NCBI GenBank assembly: GCA_964387075.1
Contig: CAYLVB010000008.1
Location: 124,001 to 188,000, forward strand
Source of the DNA: PALSA-968 sp964387075
Lineage (GTDB): Bacteria; Bacteroidota; Bacteroidia; B-17B0; Aurantibacillaceae
DNA: 64,000 nucleotides
Direction: 5' to 3'
The notes below the pieces were generated by a model. The model ran no database searches. It saw nothing but the letters and a program-made list of their open reading frames with translations, and was not told the origin of the DNA. Shown piece by piece: positions 40,795-49,598 of the stretch. Each line of letters opens with the position of its first letter. Within the stretch, counting starts at the first letter, position 1. The translations under genes were made by a program, and so were the position numbers.

Positions 40795-42827
40795 CGCATC
40801 AATTTAATTAGCGCTGTTTCCGCAAGCAGGAACAGCAGGGTTAAGAGTACAAAGAGTTTCCAGAGTTTGGTTCCCCCGCTGATGTCGGCCAGCGAGGTTT
40901 TAAATCCTCCCGCGTTGGTCTCTATCACCACGGTGTTCTTCCAGTTATTGGCTTTCACAAGATCTTCCAGTTCGGTTTTTGTGTAGCAGCTGAGATCACT
41001 TTCTTGTCTTTTGTAATTGAAGGCAAGCCCCTCCAGATTTTTTGTTTCGTGAACAAGATTGTAATTGCCGGCGGTGTTCGGTTGTCCGTGTGTAAGCACA
41101 AAGCGACTTGTTTCCGTAGTTTTTACTTCAGGAATGAAGTCTGTTCTGTTTGTTGCGCCAATGTGTAGTGGTTTTTCGCCGGTAATGTTTACGAGGCTCA
41201 CATCCACCGCTTCGTTACTTCCCGAGTAGTAGTAGAGTGGAGGAGAAGGCCGGCTTAATATCGCGATCTTGATCAATGTTGGTACAAAGAGTGCATGTTT
41301 GGCGAAGCTGCTGCTTTTTTCGTCGAGGGGCGATGCGCAAACATAGAGCTTTCCTTTTCCTTTGGTGTAAACACTGAGGAAGGATTGCCCATTGATCAGT
41401 TTCAGCAGCACTTCTTCGCCGCTTCTTGTAGTGCCTTGATAGTTGTAACGGTAGTTCACCACTGGCATGTCCATGTTCTCCGGAATTTTTTCGAAAACTC
41501 CTTCGTATAGATTTTTAGGCAGGTTTTTGCTGTCGAGTTTTGTGCGACCGGTATCCGCCGAAATCATCGTGGCGGCGTTGAACTGCGCGAAGAAGCTGTT
41601 GTAAGAATCTTTGTCGGCATCTTTTCCCGGGAAAACAAGCGCGCTACCGCCGGAGAGAATGAACTTTTTAAGTTCAGCCGATAAACCGCTGCTGATGTTT
41701 TGTAAACCATTCACCACCACCAAATTGCTTTTAGCGAAGGCGGCGTAGTCGATGGCCTGGTCGTTTTGTTCTTTGTAAGCGAAGAGCGAGTCGTTGCTAA
41801 AAAGTCTTTGCAGAAAAGTTCCTGACCTTTCTTCTTTCTTGTTGATCACGAGGCAGGGCATGCGGTTGTTGATGCGAAAGGAAAAGTAAAGTGTATCGTC
41901 GAAGGTGACCGGAAAATCCTCGATGACCAAAACTCCCTGTTGTATTCCTGTGTCTTTGCAAGTGAAACTTAAAAGTGCGTCGGCTGCCCCATTCGGAGAA
42001 ACTTTAAAGCTGAGCGGCGTTACCTGTTTGTTGTTGAGGAAGAATTTCAATGAGCCGTTCTCAATTTCTTTGTCGGAAAGATTTTTAATTTTCACATGCA
42101 GCTTTTGAGAAGAGCCAAGCTGAAAGTAGGGACTCTCCACGTAGGCTGAATCAATGAAAACATTTTGTGCCGCTGGATTTTCCAGGAAGATGAGATTGGT
42201 TTCTGAGAGACTGTCGGGTTTTAATTCGGTGGCGTTGAAAGTGCTTTTCTGAAAATCGCTGAGCAAAAAGAATTCGGCGCCTTTTTCATCTTCTTTTAAA
42301 TTGCTGCGCATTCTCGCGTAAACCTCGCTTACATTTTTTACAGAAGGCGTAAGTTGGATCTTATCGAGGGCGTCGAGCGCCTGTTCTTTGCTTTGTGTAA
42401 GTTGCGAAGAATTGAAATCGTTGGTAAGCAGTTGAAATTTATCTCCGGCCGCGGCGGCCTGCACGATCTCGCGGGCTTTGCGTTTGGCGTCTTCCAGCAG
42501 GTTGCCGCTTTTGTTCACCGCCTGCATGCTAAAGGAATTATCTATGTACAAGCTCAGTAGCCTTGCACCTTTTTTCACGCTGTGTTCGCCCGGAAGATAA
42601 GGCTGCGCAAAGGCCATTACCAGGCAGCTTAAAGCCAGCAGGCGGGAAGCCAGGATCAGGTATCTTTTTAAGGTCGATTTGGCCTTGCTTTCCTGTTGCA
42701 CCTCCTTTAAGAACTTTACATTGGTGAAATACACCCTCTTATAGCGCCTGAAGTTGAAGAGGTGTACTATAATAGGAATGGAGAGGGCAGTAAGGGCAAG
42801 AAGAAATGAGGGATATAGAAAGCTCAT
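40791..42827 (-). CDS. BatA/aerotolerance-type membrane protein with vWA-like region
   Basis: 678 residues from the ATG at 42827, where the BatA N-terminal domain starts (SFLYPSFLLALTALSIPIIVHLFNFRRYKRVYFTNVKFLK). Two N-terminal helices (~5-25, ~58-78) are followed by a von Willebrand A-like region with the metal motif DNSFS in LYIDNSFSMQAV (~100), a long extracytoplasmic portion (~150-640) and a C-terminal helix (LFVLLTLLFLLAETALIKL). BatA relatives occur in Bacteroides aerotolerance (bat) operons. The role is unknown. It is translationally coupled to the dihydroorotase-like gene. Confidence 0.82.
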   Translation of the reverse strand: MSFLYPSFLLALTALSIPIIVHLFNFRRYKRVYFTNVKFLKEVQQESKAKSTLKRYLILASRLLALSCLVMAFAQPYLPGEHSVKKGARLLSLYIDNSFSMQAVNKSGNLLEDAKRKAREIVQAAAAGDKFQLLTNDFNSSQLTQSKEQALDALDKIQLTPSVKNVSEVYARMRSNLKEDEKGAEFFLLSDFQKSTFNATELKPDSLSETNLIFLENPAAQNVFIDSAYVESPYFQLGSSQKLHVKIKNLSDKEIENGSLKFFLNNKQVTPLSFKVSPNGAADALLSFTCKDTGIQQGVLVIEDFPVTFDDTLYFSFRINNRMPCLVINKKEERSGTFLQRLFSNDSLFAYKEQNDQAIDYAAFAKSNLVVVNGLQNISSGLSAELKKFILSGGSALVFPGKDADKDSYNSFFAQFNAATMISADTGRTKLDSKNLPKNLYEGVFEKIPENMDMPVVNYRYNYQGTTRSGEEVLLKLINGQSFLSVYTKGKGKLYVCASPLDEKSSSFAKHALFVPTLIKIAILSRPSPPLYYYSGSNEAVDVSLVNITGEKPLHIGATNRTDFIPEVKTTETSRFVLTHGQPNTAGNYNLVHETKNLEGLAFNYKRQESDLSCYTKTELEDLVKANNWKNTVVIETNAGGFKTSLADISGGTKLWKLFVLLTLLFLLAETALIKLMR

Positions 42828-42924
42828 TAAAGCGCTAAGATAGGTAAAATTAACAGTTTTTATAGGGGTCGCAGACAAATAATTGCCTATTTTTGCTTCA
42901 CATAAAATTCTAAACCAATACACA

Positions 42925-43113
42925 ATGAAAAAATTATTGTTAACAGTAGCCCTTCTTTCTTTTGTAGGCGGCGCTACTATGTCTGCTCACGGTGATGACA
43001 AAGACAAAAAGAACTGCAAAGACAAAAAAGAGTGCTGCAAAAAAGACTCTAAGTCTTGCTGCAAAAAAGGCGAGAAAAAAGAAGAAGCAAAGCCAGCTGA
43101 AGAGAAGAAATAA
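42925..43113 (+). CDS. Small exported Cys/Lys-rich protein
   Basis: 62 residues from the ATG at 42925, giving the signal peptide MKKLLLTVALLSFVGGATMSA. The mature ~40-residue part is almost all Lys, Cys, Asp and Glu with a His near its start: HGDDKDKKNCKDKKEC and then two CCKK blocks. It has six cysteines and no aromatic residues. It may bind metal or be a disulfide-linked coat peptide. A -7 box TATTTTTG lies at 42888-42895 and a terminator at 43135, so it is a single-gene unit. No family recognised. Confidence 0.75.
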   Translation: MKKLLLTVALLSFVGGATMSAHGDDKDKKNCKDKKECCKKDSKSCCKKGEKKEEAKPAEEKK

Positions 43114-43134
43114 TCCTCTTTTTCTAAAAAATAA

Positions 43135-43160
43135 GAGCCTCGCAAAAGCGGGGCTTTTTT
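43135..43160 (+). terminator. Terminator of the Cys/Lys-rich gene
   Basis: AGCCTCGC-AAAA-GCGGGGCT with one G-T pair, then a T-run. Confidence 0.85.
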
Positions 43161-43445
43161 ATTGGTTATTGTTTATTTGGAGTTTCGGGTTGATCGTGGA
43201 TCATCTGGTATAAATCCATAATAACCAACACGAAACAACCAACACGAAATACATGACAGCCTTGCCAGATCACCCCAAATGTCCTATCTTAGCCCCAATG
43301 CAGAACCTGCAACATACTCGTCCCTCGGCCATGGCCATGTGGAGTAGGAAATTTTAGAATTGTTGAGTTGTTGAATTTTAGATTTAACAACCAACAGCCT
43401 CTCAATTCAATAAATCTAAAAATCAAAAATTCTAAAATTAGCAAC

Positions 43446-44609
43446 ATGTCAAAACCAGTAATAAAAAACGTTGAATACGGCCTCGATAAAATATTTGAGG
43501 GCGCGCAGGATTTCTTGCCTTTATTAGGAACGGATTACGTAGAATTCTACGTAGGTAACGCCAAACAATCGGCTCATTTCTATAAAACAGCATTCGGCTT
43601 TCAGTCGCATTCGTACTCTGGCTTAGAAACCGGAAATAAAGAAAGCACTTCTTACGTGCTGAAGCAGGATAAGATCCGTATTGTATTAACTACCGCCTTA
43701 AAAAGCGATTCTCCTATTGGTGAGCATGTAAAAAAGCATGGCGATGGAGTGAAAGTGATCGCACTTTGGGTGGAAGACGCGCGCAAAGCTTTTGAAGAAA
43801 CAACCAAACGCGGCGCGAAACCGTTCATGCAACCAACGGTTGAGAAAGATGAGCACGGGGAAGTGGTTCGCGCGGGTATCTATACCTATGGAGAGACCGT
43901 GCACATGTTCGTAGAACGCAAAAATTACAAAGGCTCCTTCCTTCCCGGTTTTGTGGAGTGGAAGAGCGATTATAATCCTGCACCGGTTGGTTTGAAATTC
44001 ATCGACCACATGGTGGGTAATGTTGGATGGAACCAGATGAACGCCACTGTAAAATGGTACGAGGATGTAATGGGCTTTGTAAACTTTTTATCGTTCGACG
44101 ACAAGCAGATCACTACCGAGTATTCGGCTTTGATGAGCAAAGTAATGAGCAATGGCAACGGCAGGATCAAGTTCCCGATCAATGAGCCCGCCGAGGGAAA
44201 GAAAAAGTCACAGATAGAAGAGTATATTGATTTTTATGAAGGCGCGGGCGTGCAGCATTTGGCCTTAGCTACCGATGATATCATTAAAACAGTGGGCGAA
44301 TTAAAAGCGCGCGGCGTTGAATTTTTACCGCCACCGCCTCAGGCTTATTACGATGATATTCCCAGAAGGTTAGGTGTACACATGGAGATCATGAAAGAAG
44401 ACATCAAAGAACTTCAGAGATTATCGATCCTGGTGGATGCCGACGAAGAAGGATATCTATTACAGATCTTTACCAAGCCGGTTGAAGATCGTCCTACTTT
44501 ATTTTACGAGGTAATTCAGCGTATGGGTGCTCGCGGCTTCGGGGCCGGGAACTTCAAGGCTTTGTTCGAATCTATTGAAAGAGAGCAGGCGAAGCGCGGA
44601 ACGCTTTAA
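43446..44609 (+). CDS. hppD: 4-hydroxyphenylpyruvate dioxygenase
   Basis: 387 residues from the ATG at 43446 (MSKPVIKNVEYG). It converts 4-hydroxyphenylpyruvate to homogentisate in tyrosine degradation using Fe(II). Two vicinal-oxygen-chelate domains: the first with LGTDYVEFYVGNAKQSAHFYKTAFGF (~28-55), the second with KFIDHMVGNV (first Fe-binding His, ~184), GVQHLALATDDI (second His, ~263) and LLQIFTKPVEDRPTLFYEVIQRMGARGFGAGNF (Fe Glu near ~345). In-frame upstream codons from 43368 are low-complexity intergenic sequence and are not included. Confidence 0.95.
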   Translation: MSKPVIKNVEYGLDKIFEGAQDFLPLLGTDYVEFYVGNAKQSAHFYKTAFGFQSHSYSGLETGNKESTSYVLKQDKIRIVLTTALKSDSPIGEHVKKHGDGVKVIALWVEDARKAFEETTKRGAKPFMQPTVEKDEHGEVVRAGIYTYGETVHMFVERKNYKGSFLPGFVEWKSDYNPAPVGLKFIDHMVGNVGWNQMNATVKWYEDVMGFVNFLSFDDKQITTEYSALMSKVMSNGNGRIKFPINEPAEGKKKSQIEEYIDFYEGAGVQHLALATDDIIKTVGELKARGVEFLPPPPQAYYDDIPRRLGVHMEIMKEDIKELQRLSILVDADEEGYLLQIFTKPVEDRPTLFYEVIQRMGARGFGAGNFKALFESIEREQAKRGTL

Positions 44610-44630
44610 AAGAAGCCCTCTTATTTATAA

Positions 44631-44662
44631 AAGCCCCCGACGCAAGTCGGGGGCTTTTTTTA
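44631..44662 (+). terminator. Terminator of hppD
   Basis: AGCCCCCGAC-GCAA-GTCGGGGGCT followed by TTTTTTT. Very stable. Confidence 0.95.
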
Positions 44663-44679
44663 CGGGAAAAAATCATATA

Positions 44680-44706
44680 TTTACAGTTTACTATTTACTG
44701 TAAACT
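44680..44706 (+). promoter_or_regulatory. Nested palindromic operator before the HTH-phosphoribosyltransferase gene
   Basis: Two overlapping perfect palindromes: TTTACAGT...ACTGTAAA (44680-44704) and AGTTTAC...GTAAACT (44685-44706). They end 17 bases before the TTG start, where a repressor would block RNA polymerase. The downstream gene encodes a winged-helix protein, so autoregulation is likely. Confidence 0.6.
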
Positions 44707-44723
44707 ATAAATAATTCAAATAA

Positions 44724-45707
44724 TTGAAAAACAAAGAGATAATTATAAAATATCTTGAAAAAAATGGCCAATCCCGTATCCCGGAGCTATTGACCGTATT
44801 GGGCATTAGCCGCCAAATGGCACATCGTATTTTGCTTCAGCTTACTGAAGACGGCAAAATAATAAAAACGGGTAAGGCGCCCCGCACTTATTACTCGCTG
44901 GTAGAGGAAACGCCACCCGTATATTCGGCCACAAAACAAGTTGCCGGGGAGAATGAAGAATTCCTTCAACAACATTTTCTTTTGATCACTGAACTGGGTA
45001 AAAGACTGGAAGGCATCGAAGCCATGAAATTCTGGTGCGCCCGCCAAAAACTTCCTTTCGAAAAAACGATGGATGAGTTTATCGCAACCCGCAAAAAATA
45101 CCTCAGCTATTTCGACAAGAACCAATTCATCCCGGGAATAGAAAAACTGAGAACCACAAAGGGCTTTACGGCCGTTGGTCCGGATGATCTTTACTACCTG
45201 GATTTTTACGCCATCGAGCGTTTCGGAAAAACAAAGCTTGGCACGCTGCTGCATTTTGCCAAGCAGGGACAGAACAAAAAACTGATGACCGAGCTCTGCG
45301 CGGAAATAAAACCGAAAATAGAAGAATTGTTGAAGCAAAAAAAGATAGACAGCATAGGATACATTCCTCCAACGATAAAACGCGAAGTGCAATTGATGGG
45401 TTTCCTGGAGAAGAACCTGAACTTCCCGCTGCCGCATTTTAAAATTGTGAAGGTGAACGGCGAAATAATTGTCCCTCAGAAAGCGCTTTCAAGAATTGAA
45501 GACCGCATCGCAAACGCCAAAGCGGGAATGGTGCCACAAGATAACCGATCATTCGAACATCTTCTCTTGATCGACGACGCGGTGGGCTCGGGTGCTACCA
45601 TCAATGAAACAGCTTTGAAAATAAAACACCGCAACCCCAAAATTAATATTACCGGGCTGGCAATAACAGGAAGCTACAAAGGTTTTGAGGTGATACAGGA
45701 AGTGTGA
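44724..45707 (+). CDS. Winged-helix / phosphoribosyltransferase fusion regulator
   Basis: 327 residues with a TTG start. Residues 1-60 form a winged helix (IIIKYLEKNGQSRIPELLTVLGISRQMAHRILLQLTEDGKIIKTG). The middle (~75-240) is helical and unassigned, with IPPTIKREVQLMGFLEKNL. Near the C-terminus HLLLIDDAVGSGATINETAL (~275) is a type I phosphoribosyltransferase PRPP-binding loop. It is either an enzyme controlled by nucleotide or a regulator sensing PRPP, in the manner of PurR. An operator-like nested palindrome precedes it. Its TGA stop is directly followed by the opposing gene's stop, together forming TGATCA. Confidence 0.78.
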   Translation: MKNKEIIIKYLEKNGQSRIPELLTVLGISRQMAHRILLQLTEDGKIIKTGKAPRTYYSLVEETPPVYSATKQVAGENEEFLQQHFLLITELGKRLEGIEAMKFWCARQKLPFEKTMDEFIATRKKYLSYFDKNQFIPGIEKLRTTKGFTAVGPDDLYYLDFYAIERFGKTKLGTLLHFAKQGQNKKLMTELCAEIKPKIEELLKQKKIDSIGYIPPTIKREVQLMGFLEKNLNFPLPHFKIVKVNGEIIVPQKALSRIEDRIANAKAGMVPQDNRSFEHLLLIDDAVGSGATINETALKIKHRNPKINITGLAITGSYKGFEVIQEV

Positions 45708-46610
45708 TCAGAGTTTGACCACCTTATAGGTTTTCCCAAGTAAACTGATTGAATAAGCTCCCGGTGGTAGAGTGCGAAGATCTATTTCTCCACTATGTCC
45801 GGAAGTCTTAACTTGCAACACTATCTCTCCAAGAATATTCCGCAGGTCAATTTTCCCTATTTCCTCTTCCAACTCAATAATAAGTATATCCGACACGGGA
45901 TTAGGAAACAAACGGATATAATTAGGTTTGCTTTGATAATTCGCTACATCCGAAACAAGTAAAGGACATGACGTTGAACCGGCAGGATAGAGATCATTGT
46001 TATGGCTATAGCAAATTAAATGTAGAGTTTGCTCAAGCGAGTAGGGCATATTTCCTTCTAATAAACCCGAGGTTGATCCAACTCCCTCGATCATAGAACT
46101 GAAAGAGACATTGTTATCTGTAAATCGCTTATGATATTTGTTGCCCACCAAAACTGAGTCGATAACACTCACTACAAACGAATAACCAACATCATTTCCA
46201 TAGAAACCGGAACAATCGGCCAATTTAAGAGTATCACCAACCTGGACGTTAAAATTATAGATCAAAGTATCGGTATTTCCCGGCCTTAAGAAATAAACCT
46301 TTTTGCTAACTGTATCCTGCCTCAGGCCGCCCCAATATGTGCCATAAAAAGGACTGCAAACAGTATATCCTGATCGGTAAATCTTTTGATAAGCGGTGGA
46401 GTTAATTGTCGTGTCACCACCTATGGTGTATTGAAAAGACGAGTGGAAATTAAACATATCAACGCACATGCCGGTTGTGCCCGAATACCAATCGATCCTC
46501 CATACAGCGTTGGTATCTGCAAATGGATGATAAACGTTGGTTTGGGCATCGCATTTACAAGAGAGCACAAAAAACACAACTGAAATAACAAATCCTTTAA
46601 AAAGACGCAT
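45708..46610 (-). CDS. T9SS-secreted protein of unknown function
   Basis: About 300 residues from the ATG at 46610 (MRLFKGFVISVVFFVLSCKCDA signal peptide). An aromatic, Asp/Gly-rich middle (WRIDWYSGTTGMCV, YYGTYWGGLRQDTVSKKVYFL, DTLIYNFNVQVGDTLKL) of beta-sandwich type is repeated in many Bacteroidota secreted proteins. The T9SS sorting domain begins at LFPNPVSDILIIEL (~225) and ends KTYKVVKL. A family name is not certain. Confidence 0.82.
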   Translation of the reverse strand: MRLFKGFVISVVFFVLSCKCDAQTNVYHPFADTNAVWRIDWYSGTTGMCVDMFNFHSSFQYTIGGDTTINSTAYQKIYRSGYTVCSPFYGTYWGGLRQDTVSKKVYFLRPGNTDTLIYNFNVQVGDTLKLADCSGFYGNDVGYSFVVSVIDSVLVGNKYHKRFTDNNVSFSSMIEGVGSTSGLLEGNMPYSLEQTLHLICYSHNNDLYPAGSTSCPLLVSDVANYQSKPNYIRLFPNPVSDILIIELEEEIGKIDLRNILGEIVLQVKTSGHSGEIDLRTLPPGAYSISLLGKTYKVVKL

Positions 46611-46651
46611 GATCAAATTTAGGTAAAGTAACATACTTTACCAAGGATGGA

Positions 46652-47788
46652 TTAAGCCTCCACCAACTTCTGTACCCCCACCTTTTTCATATTTGCAACA
46701 AACTCGTCAAAGAGGTAGCGGCTATCGTGCGGACCGGGGCAGGCCTCGGGGTGGTATTGTACTGAGAAAACAGGTTTGCCTGTGAGGCGAATTCCTTCAA
46801 TGGTTTCGTCGTTGAGGTTCACGTGGCTGATCTCAACGCCTTTTACTTTGGCGATGTCTTCCACGTTGATGCTGAAGCCGTGGTTCTGCGAAGTGATCTC
46901 GCATTTGCCTGTGAGCAAATTCTTAACCGGGTGGTTGATGCCTCGGTGACCGCGATGCAGTTTGTAGGTTGAAATACCCTGAGATAAAGCTAAAAGCTGA
47001 TGGCCTAAGCAGATGCCGAAAACAGGTTTGCCGGTAATTACAATTTGTTTCACGAGTTCGATCTCATCTTTCATCACACCGGGATCGCCGGGACCGTTGC
47101 TCAACATATAGCCGTGCGGTTTGAAAGCTTCCATTTCAGAAAGAGAGGTTTTCATCGGGAACACCTTCACAAAACAGCCGCGCTCGGCGAGGCTGCGAAC
47201 AATATTTTTCTTCACCCCAAAATCGATCAAAGCCACGCGGTGATCCGCATCGGGTTTGCCTACTTCATAAGCTTTTTTAGTGGTTACTTTAGAAGAAAGC
47301 TCCAAACCTTCCATGCTCGGAACCTTTTTGAGAATTGCTTTCAGTTTTTCGATATCGTATTCAGAAGAAGAGATCACACAGTTCATGGCGCCTTTATCGC
47401 GGATATAGCGCACAATGGCGCGGGTATCCACATCGCTGATGGATACAATTTTATCCTTCAGAAAATAATCTTCCAAAGAACTGTTAGCCGAACCATAACG
47501 TGAAAAACCTGTGTTGAATTTCTTGCAGATCATGCCCGAGATCTTGATGCTTTCGCTTTCTATCTCGGTCTCGTTCACCCCGTAATTGCCCACGTGCACA
47601 TTGTTCATCACAATGATCTGTCCGTAGTAAGAGGGGTCGGTAAAGATCTCCTGGTAGCCCGTCATGCCCGTGTTAAAGCAGATCTCGCCGGTAGTAATGC
47701 CTATGGCCCCGGCGGCCTTTCCTTCAAAAACTTTCCCATCTTCCAGCAGGAGGATGGCTTTGGGCTTGTTTTGGTACTTCAGGTGCAT
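46652..47788 (-). CDS. carA: Carbamoyl-phosphate synthase small (glutaminase) subunit
   Basis: 378 residues. It provides ammonia from glutamine to CarB for arginine and pyrimidine synthesis. The N-terminal CPSase domain has EGKAAGAIGITTGEICFNTGMTGYQEIFTDPSY. The class I glutamine amidotransferase domain has the nucleophile Cys in FGICLGHQLLALS (~262) and the His/Glu pair in VQYHPEACPGP (~345). Complete at both ends. carB is not adjacent. It is divergent from gapA. Confidence 0.95.
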   Translation of the reverse strand: MHLKYQNKPKAILLLEDGKVFEGKAAGAIGITTGEICFNTGMTGYQEIFTDPSYYGQIIVMNNVHVGNYGVNETEIESESIKISGMICKKFNTGFSRYGSANSSLEDYFLKDKIVSISDVDTRAIVRYIRDKGAMNCVISSSEYDIEKLKAILKKVPSMEGLELSSKVTTKKAYEVGKPDADHRVALIDFGVKKNIVRSLAERGCFVKVFPMKTSLSEMEAFKPHGYMLSNGPGDPGVMKDEIELVKQIVITGKPVFGICLGHQLLALSQGISTYKLHRGHRGINHPVKNLLTGKCEITSQNHGFSINVEDIAKVKGVEISHVNLNDETIEGIRLTGKPVFSVQYHPEACPGPHDSRYLFDEFVANMKKVGVQKLVEA

Positions 47789-47890
47789 TTTTAGCTACAA
47801 TTTAAACCGTGCAAATTTCGGGAATTTTAAGTCATTTTAGGCAAAATGTTTAAACAAAATGCTCAACTTTGTGAAGAAATTAAAAAGCCC

Positions 47891-48889
47891 ATGCCCCACA
47901 TCAAAATAGCCATTAACGGTTTTGGCCGTATTGGCCGTGTTTTCCTGAGAATTGCCATCCTGAAACCCAATCTGGAGATCGTGGCCATCAACGATCTTAC
48001 GGATAGCAAGACCCTTGCCCACCTGTTAAAATACGACTCGGTGCACGGACGCTTTAACGGTACCGTTACCCATGAAAAGGATGCCCTGATCGTTAACGGA
48101 AAAAGGATAAAGATCACTTGCGCCAAAGACCCGGCCGAACTCCCCTGGAAAGAGCTTGGTGTGGATGTGGTGGTTGAAAGCACCGGGCATTTTTTAAGCA
48201 AGGCCGCCGCCCAAAAGCACATCGATGCAGGGGCTAAAAAAGTACTGCTTTCTGCCCCGCCAACCGATAGCGACATCAAGACCATTGTAATGGGTGTGAA
48301 CGACCATATACTCACAAAAGAGGATGTGATCGTTTCCAATGCTTCCTGCACCACCAATTGCGCGGCCCCCATGATCAAAGTGCTCGAAAAATGGGGTATA
48401 CAGGATGCGTATATCACCACGGTTCACTCCTATACCGGCGACCAGCGCCTGCATGATGCCCCGCACAAGGACCTGCGCCGCGCCCGTGCGGCCGCTTTGA
48501 ACATAGTGCCGACATCAACCGGGGCTGCCAAGGCCATAACCAAGATCTTTCCTGATCTGGAAGGCAAGATCGGTGGCTGCGGCATGCGCGTTCCGGTGCC
48601 CGATGGCTCCCTCACAGACATTACCTGCCTTTTGAGCGCTCCTCATACCGAAGCAGAGATCAATGCCGAGTTCAAAAGAGCGGCCCAAAACGAGCTGAAA
48701 GGCATCCTCGAATACACCGAAGACCCCATCGTTTCGGTAGATATCGTGGGAAACCCGCATTCCTGCGTTTTCGATGCCGAGTTCACGGCCATTGTGGGCA
48801 ATATGATCAAGATCATCGGCTGGTACGACAACGAGGCCGGCTACAGCAACCGCCTCGCCGACGTGATCACGAAGTGGTTTTCGCTCTAA
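47891..48889 (+). CDS. gapA: Glyceraldehyde-3-phosphate dehydrogenase
   Basis: 332 residues from the ATG at 47891, giving the family start PHIKIAINGFGRIGRVFLRI; an ATG at 47846 would add 15 residues with no family support. The enzyme oxidises GAP to 1,3-bisphosphoglycerate in glycolysis. The active site is SNASCTTNCAAP (Cys ~152) with the His in ITTVHSYTGDQ, and the C-terminal WYDNEAGYSNRLADVI is intact. Asp and Ser residues after the Rossmann loop (NDLTD) fit NAD use. Confidence 0.95.
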   Translation: MPHIKIAINGFGRIGRVFLRIAILKPNLEIVAINDLTDSKTLAHLLKYDSVHGRFNGTVTHEKDALIVNGKRIKITCAKDPAELPWKELGVDVVVESTGHFLSKAAAQKHIDAGAKKVLLSAPPTDSDIKTIVMGVNDHILTKEDVIVSNASCTTNCAAPMIKVLEKWGIQDAYITTVHSYTGDQRLHDAPHKDLRRARAAALNIVPTSTGAAKAITKIFPDLEGKIGGCGMRVPVPDGSLTDITCLLSAPHTEAEINAEFKRAAQNELKGILEYTEDPIVSVDIVGNPHSCVFDAEFTAIVGNMIKIIGWYDNEAGYSNRLADVITKWFSL

Positions 48890-49037
48890 AAGCCCTTTTC
48901 TAAGACGGGTTTTGGGCTTCTGTAGATGAAAGCCTTCTAAACCAGTTCAATTAACAATGCAGTATTGAAAAAAGAGGTAGGGTGGCGTAACCTTTCCCTG
49001 TATTGTGCCGTAAACTTGTATAAGCAAACCTGCAACC

Positions 49038-49598
49038 ATGAGCCTCGAGTTAGTACAAAGCTGTTTACAAGGCGACCCCGGCGCGCGCAAACAGCTTATC
49101 GAGCAACATTACAGCCCTTTCATGGCTATGGCCAGGCGTTATGCCAAGAACAGCGAGCAGGCCAATACTTTTTTTCACAACGCTTTCATTCACGTCTTCA
49201 CAAAGCTCAACGAGTTCAAGATGGACGATGATTTCGATCCCTGGATGAAAGAACATTTCCTCGAAAGCCTCATCACGCAATTGAAAAATTGCAAAGCTGA
49301 ATATTATGTGACCACCACCACACGCGTGAGCGAAAATAAAAAGGCCGACAGCGATCTTTTCCACCAGAACGAGGAAGATGATGTGAACGACCTGCAGGCC
49401 GAAGATTATATCAAAGCGCTCCAGCAACTGCCCGCTTCTTTCCGCACGGTCTACAACATGAGCGTGATCGAACAATTTTCTTTTGAGCGGATCTCGAAAT
49501 TAATGGAGGTAAGCGAATCGTCTGCCCAAAATACTTTAGAGCGCGCCAAGAACCAGTTTGCCAAGAACCTTCAAATGCGCCAGCACGGTTATGCCTGA
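49038..49598 (+). CDS. ECF-type RNA polymerase sigma factor-like protein
   Basis: 186 residues. It shows a divergent sigma region 2 (AFMAMARRYAKNSEQANTFFHNAFIHVFTKLNEFK, ~30-65) and a clearer region 4 (LQQLPASFRTVYNMSVIEQFSFERISKLMEVSESSAQNTLERAKNQFAKNL, ~130-180). ECF sigma factors direct RNA polymerase to stress or envelope genes. Region 2.4 is weak, so promoter specificity is unclear. Its TGA overlaps the next gene, which encodes a membrane protein in the usual anti-sigma position. Confidence 0.85.
   Translation: MSLELVQSCLQGDPGARKQLIEQHYSPFMAMARRYAKNSEQANTFFHNAFIHVFTKLNEFKMDDDFDPWMKEHFLESLITQLKNCKAEYYVTTTTRVSENKKADSDLFHQNEEDDVNDLQAEDYIKALQQLPASFRTVYNMSVIEQFSFERISKLMEVSESSAQNTLERAKNQFAKNLQMRQHGYA

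Noticed and set aside
43368..43445. N-terminal extension of hppD
   Set aside because: The added residues come from AT-rich low-complexity sequence (short TAGAATT/AAATCTAA repeats); the family start is MSKPVIKN.
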